Assembly: GCA_021776115.1 (NCBI GenBank)
Contig: JAJFGN010000024.1
Location: 62,001 to 126,000 of the forward strand
Direction: 5' to 3'
DNA length: 64,000 nt
From: Kiloniellaceae bacterium
Lineage (GTDB): Bacteria > Pseudomonadota > Alphaproteobacteria > Kiloniellales > J153
The notes below the pieces were generated by a model, which saw only the letters and a list, made by a program, of their open reading frames with translations, was not told the origin of the DNA and ran no database searches. Below are positions 50,229 through 58,848 of the stretch, piece after piece. The position numbers were made by a program, and so were the translations under genes. The stretch's first letter is position 1, and each line of letters begins with the position of its first letter.

Positions 50229-51317
50229 GTGTCCAGATCGAGTAGGATTCCGGTCTTAGTTTTCGACGGCGATCCTTGGGTGATCGAGGATTTCCGGATC
50301 GTCTTGGATCCGCCACACCCTACTGGCGAAAACCCCGGCTCTATGGGAATTGCGTTCGAGGCCGGGTTGCTCGGGTCGCGCCCGGCGCGCGATCGCTTTC
50401 CGGACGTTGAACTCACCTTCGAGAGGAATGGTCACGCAACGATTGAGGCGGTGCGCCAGGCGGTCGAGCGCGGACAGTCGTTTCGTGTCGCATTCATAGA
50501 TATTGGCGTGCCGCCTGGAAATTGGGGCCTCGATATCGCGGCGACGCTTCGCGCTTTGGACCCAAAACTGCACATTGTGCTCACCATTGCTGAACCTGGC
50601 CCGAGGCCGGTCGATATTTGTGAGCGGATCCCGCCCGCGGACCGCCTAAGCCTGTTGCACAAGCCAGCTCGCGCGCATGAGATCGAGCAACTCGTTTTGG
50701 CGGCGGCGACCCGGTATGCCCGTGAGCGGGCCGATGAACTGACCCGCGCGCAGGCGCGCGATATCGCGGCCAAGGCACTGACCGAACTGCCTCTTGGTTT
50801 GATCGTCGCGGAGCAGGATCGGAGGATCGTGGTCGCCACCGGGGCTGTGTCCATCATTTTCCCCGAGTACCGGGGCGGATTAGTGCCGGGCGCATATCTG
50901 CCGGAACGCCTTTCATGGATAACCGGGTCGCGCAGTGTAGGTCCGGGTGCCTGGGAAACACAATCCTCTGGCGTTGTCCGTGAGTTGAGGCTGGATGACG
51001 GGCGATGCGTTGTTGCCGCCTCCGCGCCGTCAAGCGACGGCGGCGGCATAAGCCTGTTCCTGGATGTTACGGATCAAAAACGTCAGGAAATACAGCAAGG
51101 CCGGCACGCGCAAGCGGTCCAGTTGGCGAAGAAGTTGACCGCGTTCCGCAATGGCGTGAATGCGCTCTTGCGCGAAAACGCGCGGCCTCGTGGGCGTGCC
51201 GCGCCAAGTTCGCGCGCGAAGTTTGGTACCGGTGACCGGAGCCTCGCGAAACATCTGCAAGAACTGATCAGAACACTCGATGCGGCCATTGTCGCCCCAG
51301 TGGAGTCTGACGGATGA
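50229..51317 (+). CDS. Divergent REC domain protein with PAS-like second half
   Basis: 362 residues, GTG start. First 155 residues are a receiver-like domain of the expanded kind often fused to signalling outputs: acidic D13/D15, phosphoacceptor D91 (AFIDIGVPPGNWGLDIAATL), K145 (LLHKPAR), with an insert between the first strand and helix. After a helical linker (ARERADELTRAQARDIAAKALTEL) comes a PAS-like fold (LPLGLIVAEQDRRIVVATG ... ISLFLDVTDQKRQE) and a helical tail. No kinase core or DNA-binding domain. Followed 61 bases later by the BTAD/AAA regulator gene on the same strand. Confidence 0.78.
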   Translation: MSRSSRIPVLVFDGDPWVIEDFRIVLDPPHPTGENPGSMGIAFEAGLLGSRPARDRFPDVELTFERNGHATIEAVRQAVERGQSFRVAFIDIGVPPGNWGLDIAATLRALDPKLHIVLTIAEPGPRPVDICERIPPADRLSLLHKPARAHEIEQLVLAAATRYARERADELTRAQARDIAAKALTELPLGLIVAEQDRRIVVATGAVSIIFPEYRGGLVPGAYLPERLSWITGSRSVGPGAWETQSSGVVRELRLDDGRCVVAASAPSSDGGGISLFLDVTDQKRQEIQQGRHAQAVQLAKKLTAFRNGVNALLRENARPRGRAAPSSRAKFGTGDRSLAKHLQELIRTLDAAIVAPVESDG

Positions 51318-51378
51318 CAATCTCGACTGAGGGACCATCTTTCGGATCGGCCGGGGGGCGCTGCGCGGCGGGTGGCCC

Positions 51379-54300
51379 ATGGTGAAATTAAGACTCCTTG
51401 GCGGTTTTGACCTCGAGGATGCGGGACAGGGCTCGGTCTCTATTGCGACCCTCAAGGGCCGGGCGCTTCTTGCATACCTGGCTTGCGCGAAGGGAAGAGC
51501 CGCGTCGCGCGACAGTTTGGCATTGCTCCTGTGGAGCGATAGCGACAGCCGAAAGTCGCGCCAGAACCTGCGTCAAGTCCTGCTAAAGCTGTCACGCACC
51601 TTGGCTAGGCACGATCTTCCGATCCTTCGAGTCGACGCCCAAACCGTTACCTTGCGTAACGAAGACATCTGGGTCGATGTTTGGGAGTTGGAGTCGTTGG
51701 GTAATGCAGAGTCATTCCCGGCATTAGGGCGGGTTGAATCACTCTACCATGGCGAGTTTCTCGATGGGCTAGCCCTGGACGCCCCTGTCTTCGGGGATTG
51801 GTTGGCCGACATGCGGGCGCACTTCCAGAACCGCGCCTTGAACTGTCTGTATGCCTTGCTGGAACATCAACGTGACGCCGGCGATCTCCGCGCCGCGATA
51901 ACCACCGGAGCGCGCACCCTAGAGATCGATTCCTCCCAGGAGCAGGTGCATCGAGCCTTAATGGAATTGTATCTTGCGAGCGGCATGCGGGGCGCGGCCT
52001 TGAACCAATACCGGATATGCCGACGCGTCTTGCATCGCGACCTTGATGTGGTTCCCGACGAAGCGACGGAGGCCCTTCGCCGAAGAATCCGGGAGCACAC
52101 CGCGGGTCTGCGCCCGGGCCAGCATGGAGACCTTGGGGCGGCGCCGTCTCAGCAGGGCGACGATTCACCGGATAACCAATGGGAAATGCCCGAACCGCCA
52201 ATTGGACGGGCCGCGGAATCGAAAGCCCTGCACGATGCCTATACCGAGGCGTGCAGCCGCGGCGCCCGGCTATTTGCCCTGTGCGGCGAAGCCGGCATTG
52301 GTAAGACCCACCTTCTTGACGCCTTTACGACACTCCTGGACGGGGAGAGGATTCCGGTCTGCAGAGTCGCGGCACGGCAGGCTGATACTCGACGTTCCTT
52401 AGGGTTGTGGCGTCAGGTCTTAGACTCTCTATCGCCGTCACACGATTCGGCACTCCCGCAAGAGCCCGACGGGCTACGAGAAGTCTCGGCGCCCTATGGT
52501 GTGCAGCACGGTCGCGCCGGTAATTTGCGGCTCTGGACTCATGAATCTGGTCGCGGGTCGTTCGATGACATGCTTGAGCGCTTGCGAAATCACGTGACGC
52601 AAGGCCCGCTCGTTCTGATCCTTGAGGATGTGCAGTGGGCAGACGCCGACAGCCTGCACCTCTTGGGTTGGGCGCTTCATCGGCTGCAGCAGGCTCCCGT
52701 GCTTTTCGTGGTGGCAGCGCGTTTACCGCCGGTAACGGAACTGACTCACTTTGCGCCGGTTTTACGCGACCTCGAAAGGGGGGGCTTAGTCAGGCATTGC
52801 GACCTTGGCCCCCTGTCCTTTGACGACTCGATGGCTTTGATCGACAAGGCTCTCGCGGTGCGCGGCCTTTCAAAACTTAAAAACGGGCACCTGAGACAGT
52901 TGTGGAATGTTGCCGAGGGGAACCCGGAGATACTTGTTGCAGGATTGTCGCCGCCTGCTCGGATAGACGCACATCCGCTGCCTCAAAACCTGCGTCATAA
53001 CGCCAGGCAGATCATGGACAGCATATCGCCTCCGGTAAAAACCCTGGTCAACATCGTAAGTTTGGGACGAGACCCGCTAGGGCTCGCTGTTTGCGCTCAT
53101 GCTGCGGGAATGGATGCGGCGAGCGCGGCTGCAGCGCTGGAGGAGTTGATCGTCGCAAAATTGCTTCGCACGGTCGATGATAGGTTTGTTATTGCGCGCC
53201 GATGGCTCAGTAAGGCGATCCATGACGACTTGCTGGCGCATCGGCGCCGGGCTTTGCACGCCGCCATTGCCACGGCGATTCGTGAGGTCGAGGCCTCCGA
53301 CTTGGTGCCACACTACGATGCCTTGGCGTATCATTGCCGGGCGGCGGGCGAGAGTGTCGTTGCTGCCGGGTACCGGCTATCCGCGCTTGAGTTGTCGCTC
53401 GCCCGCGGCGCACGGCGCGGGGTATCGAAGGCCTTGGATCGCTTGGTGCGAAGCTTGCGCGAACGGCCGCCCGATCCGAAGATCGATGCCGTCTGCTGGC
53501 GCGCCGGATTCCTGCGCGCCGCCATCGCGGAGGCCGAGGCCGACCCGGCATCGGCGCTAAGCCATCTCCGCGCACTTGAGAGGAGCGGCGCGCGCAACGA
53601 CGATCCGCACGCGGCCGTCGCCCTTTCCTACGCTTTATCCCGGGCATGTTGCGTCGCGGGCGACGGGGAGGAGGGGCTAAGGTACGCGCGCCGCGCCCTG
53701 TATCTCTCGGCCGGCCAAAGCGGCGCAGAAGGTCCATGGCAATTGGCTGAGCGGATTTTATTTCGGTGCCACCTCTATGCCCCGGCCGCACAAGATATCG
53801 TTTTAGGTCTTAAGGCCAGAGCCCGACGAGCTGGCCTACGAAGAGCCTGGTCCGCGGTAAGTGAAGTCGTGGCGGCTCAGGCAATGATGGAAGCCTTGAG
53901 TGGTCAGGTCACGGCCACGAAAGGTTCCTTCGACGCCGCGCGCGCAGCCGTTGCACGGCTACGCGAGCCAAGGTCGGAAGCGGGTCTGCTGCAAATCGAA
54001 GGCATGGTTCGAACTTGGGTTGGCGAGGCTCCACAAGCCCTTGAGGCGCTTAGTAAAGCGCTTGCCCTGGCGGATGCGGCGGGCGACTTGATCAGGACCT
54101 GTGTTACTCGCGGCCTGCGGGGCCACGCGCATTTCGCGCACGGCCTTTTGAAGGAAGCCAAGGTCGACCTGGAGCAAGCGATCGCGGAGGCCGCTGCCCT
54201 AGGGCCTGTGCCGTATTTGCCGCTCTACTATTGCTGGTTGGCCGAGGTCGGCAGCCGGAACGGTCAACACGATGACGCCTTGAAGCACGCGCGCCATGCT

Positions 54301-54516
54301 TGGCGCCTATCGCAAAGGCAAGGGCAAGCTTGGAACCGTGCACCGGTTCTACGTGCGTTGGCGCGTGGCTTCGCGCATGCGGGCCAGCCTAACATCGCAG
54401 CCTCGGAAAGGGCGGTGCGGGAGGCGATTGCGATCGAGCGTTCGGTGGGGTTTCGTGTCGGACTAGCCGATTCACATGTGGCCTATGCCGGGGCCGGTGC
54501 GCCGCAAGCGATATAG
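51379..54516 (+). CDS. BTAD/SARP-type transcriptional regulator with AAA ATPase and TPR-like tail
   Basis: 1045 residues. N-terminus: winged-helix DNA-binding domain (LRLLGGFDLE ... DSLALLLWSDSDSRKSRQNLRQVLLKLS), then a BTAD domain (YHGEFLDGLALDAPVFGDWLADMR, LYLASGMRGAALNQYRICRRVL) as in SARP activators. An AAA domain follows: Walker A GEAGIGKTHL, Walker B LVLILEDVQWADADSLH. The last 450 residues are Ala/Leu-rich helical repeats, probably TPR. This STAND-like layout suggests a signal-triggered activator. Likely cotranscribed with the REC-PAS gene; target unknown, the divergent Mla operon is one candidate. Confidence 0.9.
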   Translation: MVKLRLLGGFDLEDAGQGSVSIATLKGRALLAYLACAKGRAASRDSLALLLWSDSDSRKSRQNLRQVLLKLSRTLARHDLPILRVDAQTVTLRNEDIWVDVWELESLGNAESFPALGRVESLYHGEFLDGLALDAPVFGDWLADMRAHFQNRALNCLYALLEHQRDAGDLRAAITTGARTLEIDSSQEQVHRALMELYLASGMRGAALNQYRICRRVLHRDLDVVPDEATEALRRRIREHTAGLRPGQHGDLGAAPSQQGDDSPDNQWEMPEPPIGRAAESKALHDAYTEACSRGARLFALCGEAGIGKTHLLDAFTTLLDGERIPVCRVAARQADTRRSLGLWRQVLDSLSPSHDSALPQEPDGLREVSAPYGVQHGRAGNLRLWTHESGRGSFDDMLERLRNHVTQGPLVLILEDVQWADADSLHLLGWALHRLQQAPVLFVVAARLPPVTELTHFAPVLRDLERGGLVRHCDLGPLSFDDSMALIDKALAVRGLSKLKNGHLRQLWNVAEGNPEILVAGLSPPARIDAHPLPQNLRHNARQIMDSISPPVKTLVNIVSLGRDPLGLAVCAHAAGMDAASAAAALEELIVAKLLRTVDDRFVIARRWLSKAIHDDLLAHRRRALHAAIATAIREVEASDLVPHYDALAYHCRAAGESVVAAGYRLSALELSLARGARRGVSKALDRLVRSLRERPPDPKIDAVCWRAGFLRAAIAEAEADPASALSHLRALERSGARNDDPHAAVALSYALSRACCVAGDGEEGLRYARRALYLSAGQSGAEGPWQLAERILFRCHLYAPAAQDIVLGLKARARRAGLRRAWSAVSEVVAAQAMMEALSGQVTATKGSFDAARAAVARLREPRSEAGLLQIEGMVRTWVGEAPQALEALSKALALADAAGDLIRTCVTRGLRGHAHFAHGLLKEAKVDLEQAIAEAAALGPVPYLPLYYCWLAEVGSRNGQHDDALKHARHAWRLSQRQGQAWNRAPVLRALARGFAHAGQPNIAASERAVREAIAIERSVGFRVGLADSHVAYAGAGAPQAI

Positions 54517-54533
54517 TGCAAGCAGGTCAGGCT

Positions 54534-55973
54534 CTAACTCTCGGTCCGACCGTATACGTCGTCGAAGCGTACAATATCGTCCTCGCCCAGATAGTCGCCC
54601 GATTGCACCTCGATCACCAGAAGCGGCGTTTTACCCGGATTCTCCAAACGGTGCTTAGTGCGGATGGGGATGTAGGTCGACTGATTGACCTCCAGGTCGA
54701 AGGTCTCCTCGCCTCGGGTGACCCGGGCGGTACCTCGCACCACGACCCAGTGCTCGGCTCTCTGGTTATGCATTTGAAGCGATAGCTTGGCGCCGGGTTT
54801 CACTTCGAGCTGTTTAGCCTGGAAGCCCGGACCGCTGTCAATCGATTGGTAGGAGCCCCATGGGCGATACACGCGGACATGGGAGACATGCTGCTGGCTG
54901 CCCATCTCCTCCAGCCGCTTGACGACCTTCTTCACGTCTTGCGCCTGGTCCTTGCTCGCGATCAGAACCGCGTCTTGCGTGGCGACCACGAGTAGATCCT
55001 GCACGCCAACCGCGGCGAGGAGGGGACCGTCGGTGCGTACGTATGAGTTTCGGGACCCTTCGGCGATGACCGGTCCCAAGGTTACATTTCCGTCCTGGTC
55101 TTTCTCGCCGACATCCCAAAGCGCCGACCACGAGCCGATGTCATTCCAGCCAATCTGAGTCGGCACGACCGCGGCGGACTTCGCGTGTTCCATGACTGCA
55201 TAGTCGATCGACTTGGAGGGCAGGGCCGTGAAAGAGTCCGGGTCGAGGCGGAAGAAATCGAGATCTTTCTTGCCGTGCTCGATTGCCGCGCGGCAGTGCG
55301 CGGCCATACCCGGCTCTAGGCGCTCCAGTTCGTCCAGATAAGCTTGGGCGGCGAACAGAAACATGCCGCTGTTCCAAAACCAATTACCCTCATCTAACAT
55401 TTCTTGGGTCCGGTCCAGCGGTGGCTTTTCGACGAAGCGCTCGACGTGGGCACAGGTGTCGGAACCGTTGAAGGGGCTGCCCCGGCGGATGTAGCCGTAA
55501 CCGGTTTCCGGCTTGGTTGGCGCCATGCCGAAGGTCACCATTGCGCCGGCGCGCGCCGCGGGTACCGCATGGGCAACCATCTCGATAAAGCCGTCCTGGT
55601 CTTCGATGATGTGGTCCGAAGGCAAAACCAACATCAAGGCCTCCGGGTCCTGGCGTGACAGCATCAGCGCGGCGACGGCGGCGGCGGGCGCGGTGTTCCG
55701 GCCCTCCGGCTCCAATACGATAGCCTGAGGAGATACACCCAGGGCGCGCGTCTGCTCGGCAACGATGAACCGGTGCTCCTCATTGCACACCAGGAGAGGC
55801 GGTCCGAAGCGCCGCGCATCCTGCACCCGCGCAAGGGTTTCTTGCAGCATGCTGCATTCTGCATGCAGGGGCAGGAGTTGCTTAGGGTAGAGTGCCCGAG
55901 ACAGAGGCCACAGCCGGGTGCCGGAGCCGCCGGAAAGAATGACGGGATAGACCTTATTCTTGATGTCGCTCAT
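54534..55973 (-). CDS. Mannose-1-phosphate guanylyltransferase / mannose-6-phosphate isomerase
   Basis: 479 residues, type II bifunctional enzyme. Nucleotidyltransferase half: ILSGGSGTRLWPLSRALYPKQLLPL (the GTP and metal site), VEKPPLDRTQEML and GWNDIGSWSALWDV. C-terminal cupin half: RPWGSYQSID, KPGAKLSLQMHNQRAEHWVVV and the RTKHRLENPG segment, which performs the isomerase step. Makes GDP-mannose for exopolysaccharide or LPS. Ten bases separate it from galE upstream, so the two sugar-nucleotide genes form an operon. Confidence 0.96.
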   Translation of the reverse strand: MSDIKNKVYPVILSGGSGTRLWPLSRALYPKQLLPLHAECSMLQETLARVQDARRFGPPLLVCNEEHRFIVAEQTRALGVSPQAIVLEPEGRNTAPAAAVAALMLSRQDPEALMLVLPSDHIIEDQDGFIEMVAHAVPAARAGAMVTFGMAPTKPETGYGYIRRGSPFNGSDTCAHVERFVEKPPLDRTQEMLDEGNWFWNSGMFLFAAQAYLDELERLEPGMAAHCRAAIEHGKKDLDFFRLDPDSFTALPSKSIDYAVMEHAKSAAVVPTQIGWNDIGSWSALWDVGEKDQDGNVTLGPVIAEGSRNSYVRTDGPLLAAVGVQDLLVVATQDAVLIASKDQAQDVKKVVKRLEEMGSQQHVSHVRVYRPWGSYQSIDSGPGFQAKQLEVKPGAKLSLQMHNQRAEHWVVVRGTARVTRGEETFDLEVNQSTYIPIRTKHRLENPGKTPLLVIEVQSGDYLGEDDIVRFDDVYGRTES

Positions 55974-55982
55974 TGTTATCGA

Positions 55983-56978
55983 CTACTGCTCCTTGGTCCG
56001 GCTTTGCTGCCAACGCCAGGCATCTGCAACCTGGGTATCCAATTCCGCTCGTTGCGGGCGCCAGCCAAGCAGGCGCCGCGCTGTCGAGGCGTCTGCGACT
56101 AGGCCGGCGGGGTCCCCCGCACGCCGGGGTCCGGTCTTCACCGGGAACGAACGGCCCGAGATACGCTGAACTGTCTCGATCACCTCGCGGACCGAAAATC
56201 CACGCTGATTGCCTAGGTTGAGCACTGCGGTTCGTCCACCCCCTATCAGATGGCGCACGGCCAGGACGTGGGCGTCAGCAAGGTCCGCGACGTGGATATA
56301 GTCTCTCACACCGGTTCCGTCCGGCGTATCGAAATCGTCGCCGAAAATTTCCATATCGTCGCGCAAACCCTGTGCGGTCTTGATAGCGACCTCGATCAGG
56401 TGGGTCGCGTTGGCCGAGCATTGGCCGGTGCGTCCCTGTGGATCGGCGCCGGCGACATTGAAGTAGCGCAGCGCGACGTAGTTAAAATCGTGTGCGGCGG
56501 CCGTATCGCGCAGAACCCATTCTGTCATCAGTTTCGAGGTGCCGTAGGGATTGATTGGTACGGTCGGTGCGTCCTCGGGCACGGGAACGGAATCGGGAAT
56601 GCCATACACGGCCGCGGTTGAGGAGAAGATGAAATGCCGTACGCCCGCCGTGACACAGGCTTGGATCAGGTTGCAGCTGACGCCGGTATTGTTCCGGTAG
56701 TATTTCAGCGGGTCGGCGACCGATTCCGGCACGACAATACTGCCGGCGAAATGCACGACCGCGGCGATATCGTGCTCTTGGATGGTCTGGGCCACGAGAT
56801 CGTTATCGCCTGCGTCGCCGGTCACAAAGGGAATCGAGCTCGGCACCGCTTCGCGCCGCCCGGTGGTAAGGTTGTCCAGGACGACGACGGGGTGACCGGC
56901 CGCACCGAAGGCAAGGACGGCGTGGCTGCCAATATAGCCCGCGCCACCGGTGATCAGGACGGGAATCTGCTCACTCAT
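55983..56978 (-). CDS. galE: UDP-glucose 4-epimerase
   Basis: About 331 residues from ATG 56978. Short-chain dehydrogenase fold: NAD motif TGGAGYIGSHAVLAF, FSSTAAVYG, catalytic Tyr/Lys in NPYGTSKLM, and VALRYFNVAGADPQGRTGQ. Converts UDP-glucose and UDP-galactose. A longer frame to 57047 adds residues without homology. First gene of a two-gene operon with the GDP-mannose enzyme, suggesting polysaccharide synthesis. Confidence 0.95.
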   Translation of the reverse strand: MSEQIPVLITGGAGYIGSHAVLAFGAAGHPVVVLDNLTTGRREAVPSSIPFVTGDAGDNDLVAQTIQEHDIAAVVHFAGSIVVPESVADPLKYYRNNTGVSCNLIQACVTAGVRHFIFSSTAAVYGIPDSVPVPEDAPTVPINPYGTSKLMTEWVLRDTAAAHDFNYVALRYFNVAGADPQGRTGQCSANATHLIEVAIKTAQGLRDDMEIFGDDFDTPDGTGVRDYIHVADLADAHVLAVRHLIGGGRTAVLNLGNQRGFSVREVIETVQRISGRSFPVKTGPRRAGDPAGLVADASTARRLLGWRPQRAELDTQVADAWRWQQSRTKEQ

Positions 56979-57590
56979 ATACCGCCTATCCTTGCGCTGA
57001 ATGGTGGGCCCCGGGGGACGGGCCGGTGCGCCAAGATGACTGGACAACTTCGCCTAGGCGGGTCGGCATAGAAACAGGCTGGAGCAAGCGGTTCAAGGTC
57101 AAGAGTCTTTCGGAAGCACTAGGATCGCAGGAAAGCAGATCACGGTTAATCCCGTATTACGACGGCGGACCATCTCATTTTATTCGCAAGATGTTGGTGG
57201 CGAGGAAGCAGCTAGGTGCTAGTGCCCATCGTGAGTCATTATGCGCGATGAAAAAAGGTGGACCGAAAAACAATAGAAAGAACAATTGTTTATCGTAATA
57301 AGCTAATCTGTTTTATGAAAAATAATGACGGAGTGGGCGCCTTTTAGGTTATCGGGCGCCGCGCCGAATCATGCAACACCAGATGCTGCGTGCTCAAGCG
57401 ATAACGCTGGGATAACGCTGTTGGCCTTATAAATCTCGAAATGGCCGATTTTCGGGCTGCGCTCGGGGGTACGGATGCCGATCTATCCCAAGGAGGCAGC
57501 AAGTTAGGGCCAACGCGCAAAAAATAGCGCGATGTCCGGCGGGATGCCGGGCCAACGAAAAACGGGATCGGGCAACAGGGGTAGAAATCA
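56979..57590. other. Long spacer between galE and the Tad pilus locus
   Basis: 612 bases, no convincing gene; a 90-codon frame at 57026 has no ribosome site and odd composition. AT-rich DNA lies at 57240-57330 and contains the palindrome AACAATTGTT. Other features: GGCGCC at 57336-57341 and 57355-57360 (a possible hairpin) and a tandem GATAACGCTG at 57400-57409 and 57411-57420. Probably carries the galE and flp promoters and the flp leader. Confidence 0.5.
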
Positions 57591-57791
57591 ATGACAAAAC
57601 TCGGACTCTCTCTACGTCGCATGCTAGGGGACAAACGGGGCATTTCATCGGTTGAATATGCGCTGCTGCTCGCCGTCATTGGCGCCGGCATCGCTGTAGC
57701 GGCGGGAACGCTCAGCAATTCGATTGCCGAGGAGATGACCAAATCCGCCGAATGCATCGACGGCACCAACCCAGACTGCGCGCAGGGATAG
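57591..57791 (+). CDS. flp: Flp/Fap-type type IVb pilin
   Basis: 66 residues. Cleavage site G17/I18 in KRGISSVEYALLLAVIGAGIAV; E22 is the conserved Glu at +5 and Y23 the usual next aromatic. The short C-terminal tail (AECIDGTNPDCAQG) has two Cys that may form a loop. Major subunit of the Tad adhesive pilus. No CpaA/TadV peptidase is seen next to it; either it lies beyond the window or the A24 peptidase at 31.7 kb processes it. Confidence 0.93.
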   Translation: MTKLGLSLRRMLGDKRGISSVEYALLLAVIGAGIAVAAGTLSNSIAEEMTKSAECIDGTNPDCAQG

Positions 57792-57858
57792 GCGGTATCG
57801 GTCGGCCCGGCGTCTGAGGGGCGCCGCGCTTGAGCCGTTACGGCCCGGATCACCTAAT

Positions 57859-58848
57859 ATGCAACCGCGCGCGCTCGTCACATTTGCTGTGGCTGTGGTC
57901 CTGGCTGGGATCTCGGTTGCTTTGGCGCGTGCCTGGCTGACTTCTGTCCAGGGTCGGCAGCCGTCCACCGCAACGTCCCAGCCGGCCGATGGTCCCGAAG
58001 CGATTCAACTTGTGATCGCGGCGCGGCCCTTGCGCTATGGCGACAAGCTGCAGCCTGAGGACGTCAAGCTTGCTGCTTGGCCCAAAGCGGCAGTGCCACC
58101 GGGTGCGCTGCATTCGCTTGAGCGGCTGACCGGAATGCCGGGAGACCTTGAGCCCATCGTGATGCGCCCGATCGAGGCCAACGAGCCGGTCTTGACCAGT
58201 AAAATCACTGGGTTTGGCGCGCCGACACGTTTGGCTGCCACAATCGCACCCGGCATGCGCGCCACCACCGTTAGCACGGACGGCGCCCCGGAAATGGCGG
58301 CCTTGATCGGTCCTGGCGATAGGGTCGACGTCCTAATTGCACGTGACGTGTCGCCCGCTGGGCAGGACCGGCAACTACTCTCCGACGTCTTGCTGCGCGA
58401 CGTCCGTGTGCTGGGCCTGGATCAGGACGCGGGCGGACCGTCTTCCTCAAATCGGCGTGTACGGTCGGTGACCCTTGAGGTTTCGGTGGAGCAGGCGCAG
58501 AAGCTCGTCATCGCGCAAAAGATCGGTACGCTGTCCTTGGCCCTTCGGGGCGTCAAGGGCGGAGACGTCGGCGTGAGCCGCCCGATATCGTCCCGCGACC
58601 TGCCGGCCGGGCGCGTGACCGAGGCGGGCTGGGGCGGGGAAAAGTCACCCAAAGCCACCTTAGCGCAGCTTTTGGCGCAACCAAGCGCCGACCCCGGCCC
58701 AGAACTATCTGGGGCAGCGGTGCGGGTGTTCCGTGGATTGGAGGTGTCGGATTACGAGGTCGCGCCGGAGACCCCACGCGGCACGGGGCGTGCGATTGAT
58801 GCGGCCAAGTCGCGCGCAGGCGATGGCGGTCTGGAGTGGCCGAAATGA
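57859..58848 (+). CDS. cpaB: Flp pilus assembly protein CpaB (RcpC)
   Basis: 329 residues: N-terminal membrane helix (LVTFAVAVVLAGISVALARAWL), then an SAF domain (VIAARPLRYGDKLQPEDVKLAAWP) and the CpaB C-terminal domain (MRATTVSTDGAPEMAALIGPGDRVDVLIARD, VTLEVSVEQAQKLVIAQKIGTLSLALR). Periplasmic partner of the Tad secretin. Overlaps cpaC by an ATGA, so they are coupled. Confidence 0.94.
   Translation: MQPRALVTFAVAVVLAGISVALARAWLTSVQGRQPSTATSQPADGPEAIQLVIAARPLRYGDKLQPEDVKLAAWPKAAVPPGALHSLERLTGMPGDLEPIVMRPIEANEPVLTSKITGFGAPTRLAATIAPGMRATTVSTDGAPEMAALIGPGDRVDVLIARDVSPAGQDRQLLSDVLLRDVRVLGLDQDAGGPSSSNRRVRSVTLEVSVEQAQKLVIAQKIGTLSLALRGVKGGDVGVSRPISSRDLPAGRVTEAGWGGEKSPKATLAQLLAQPSADPGPELSGAAVRVFRGLEVSDYEVAPETPRGTGRAIDAAKSRAGDGGLEWPK

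Noticed and set aside
57026-57298. 90-codon frame between galE and flp
   Set aside because: No ribosome site, mixed composition with a Lys/Asn tail from AT-rich DNA, no recognisable domain.
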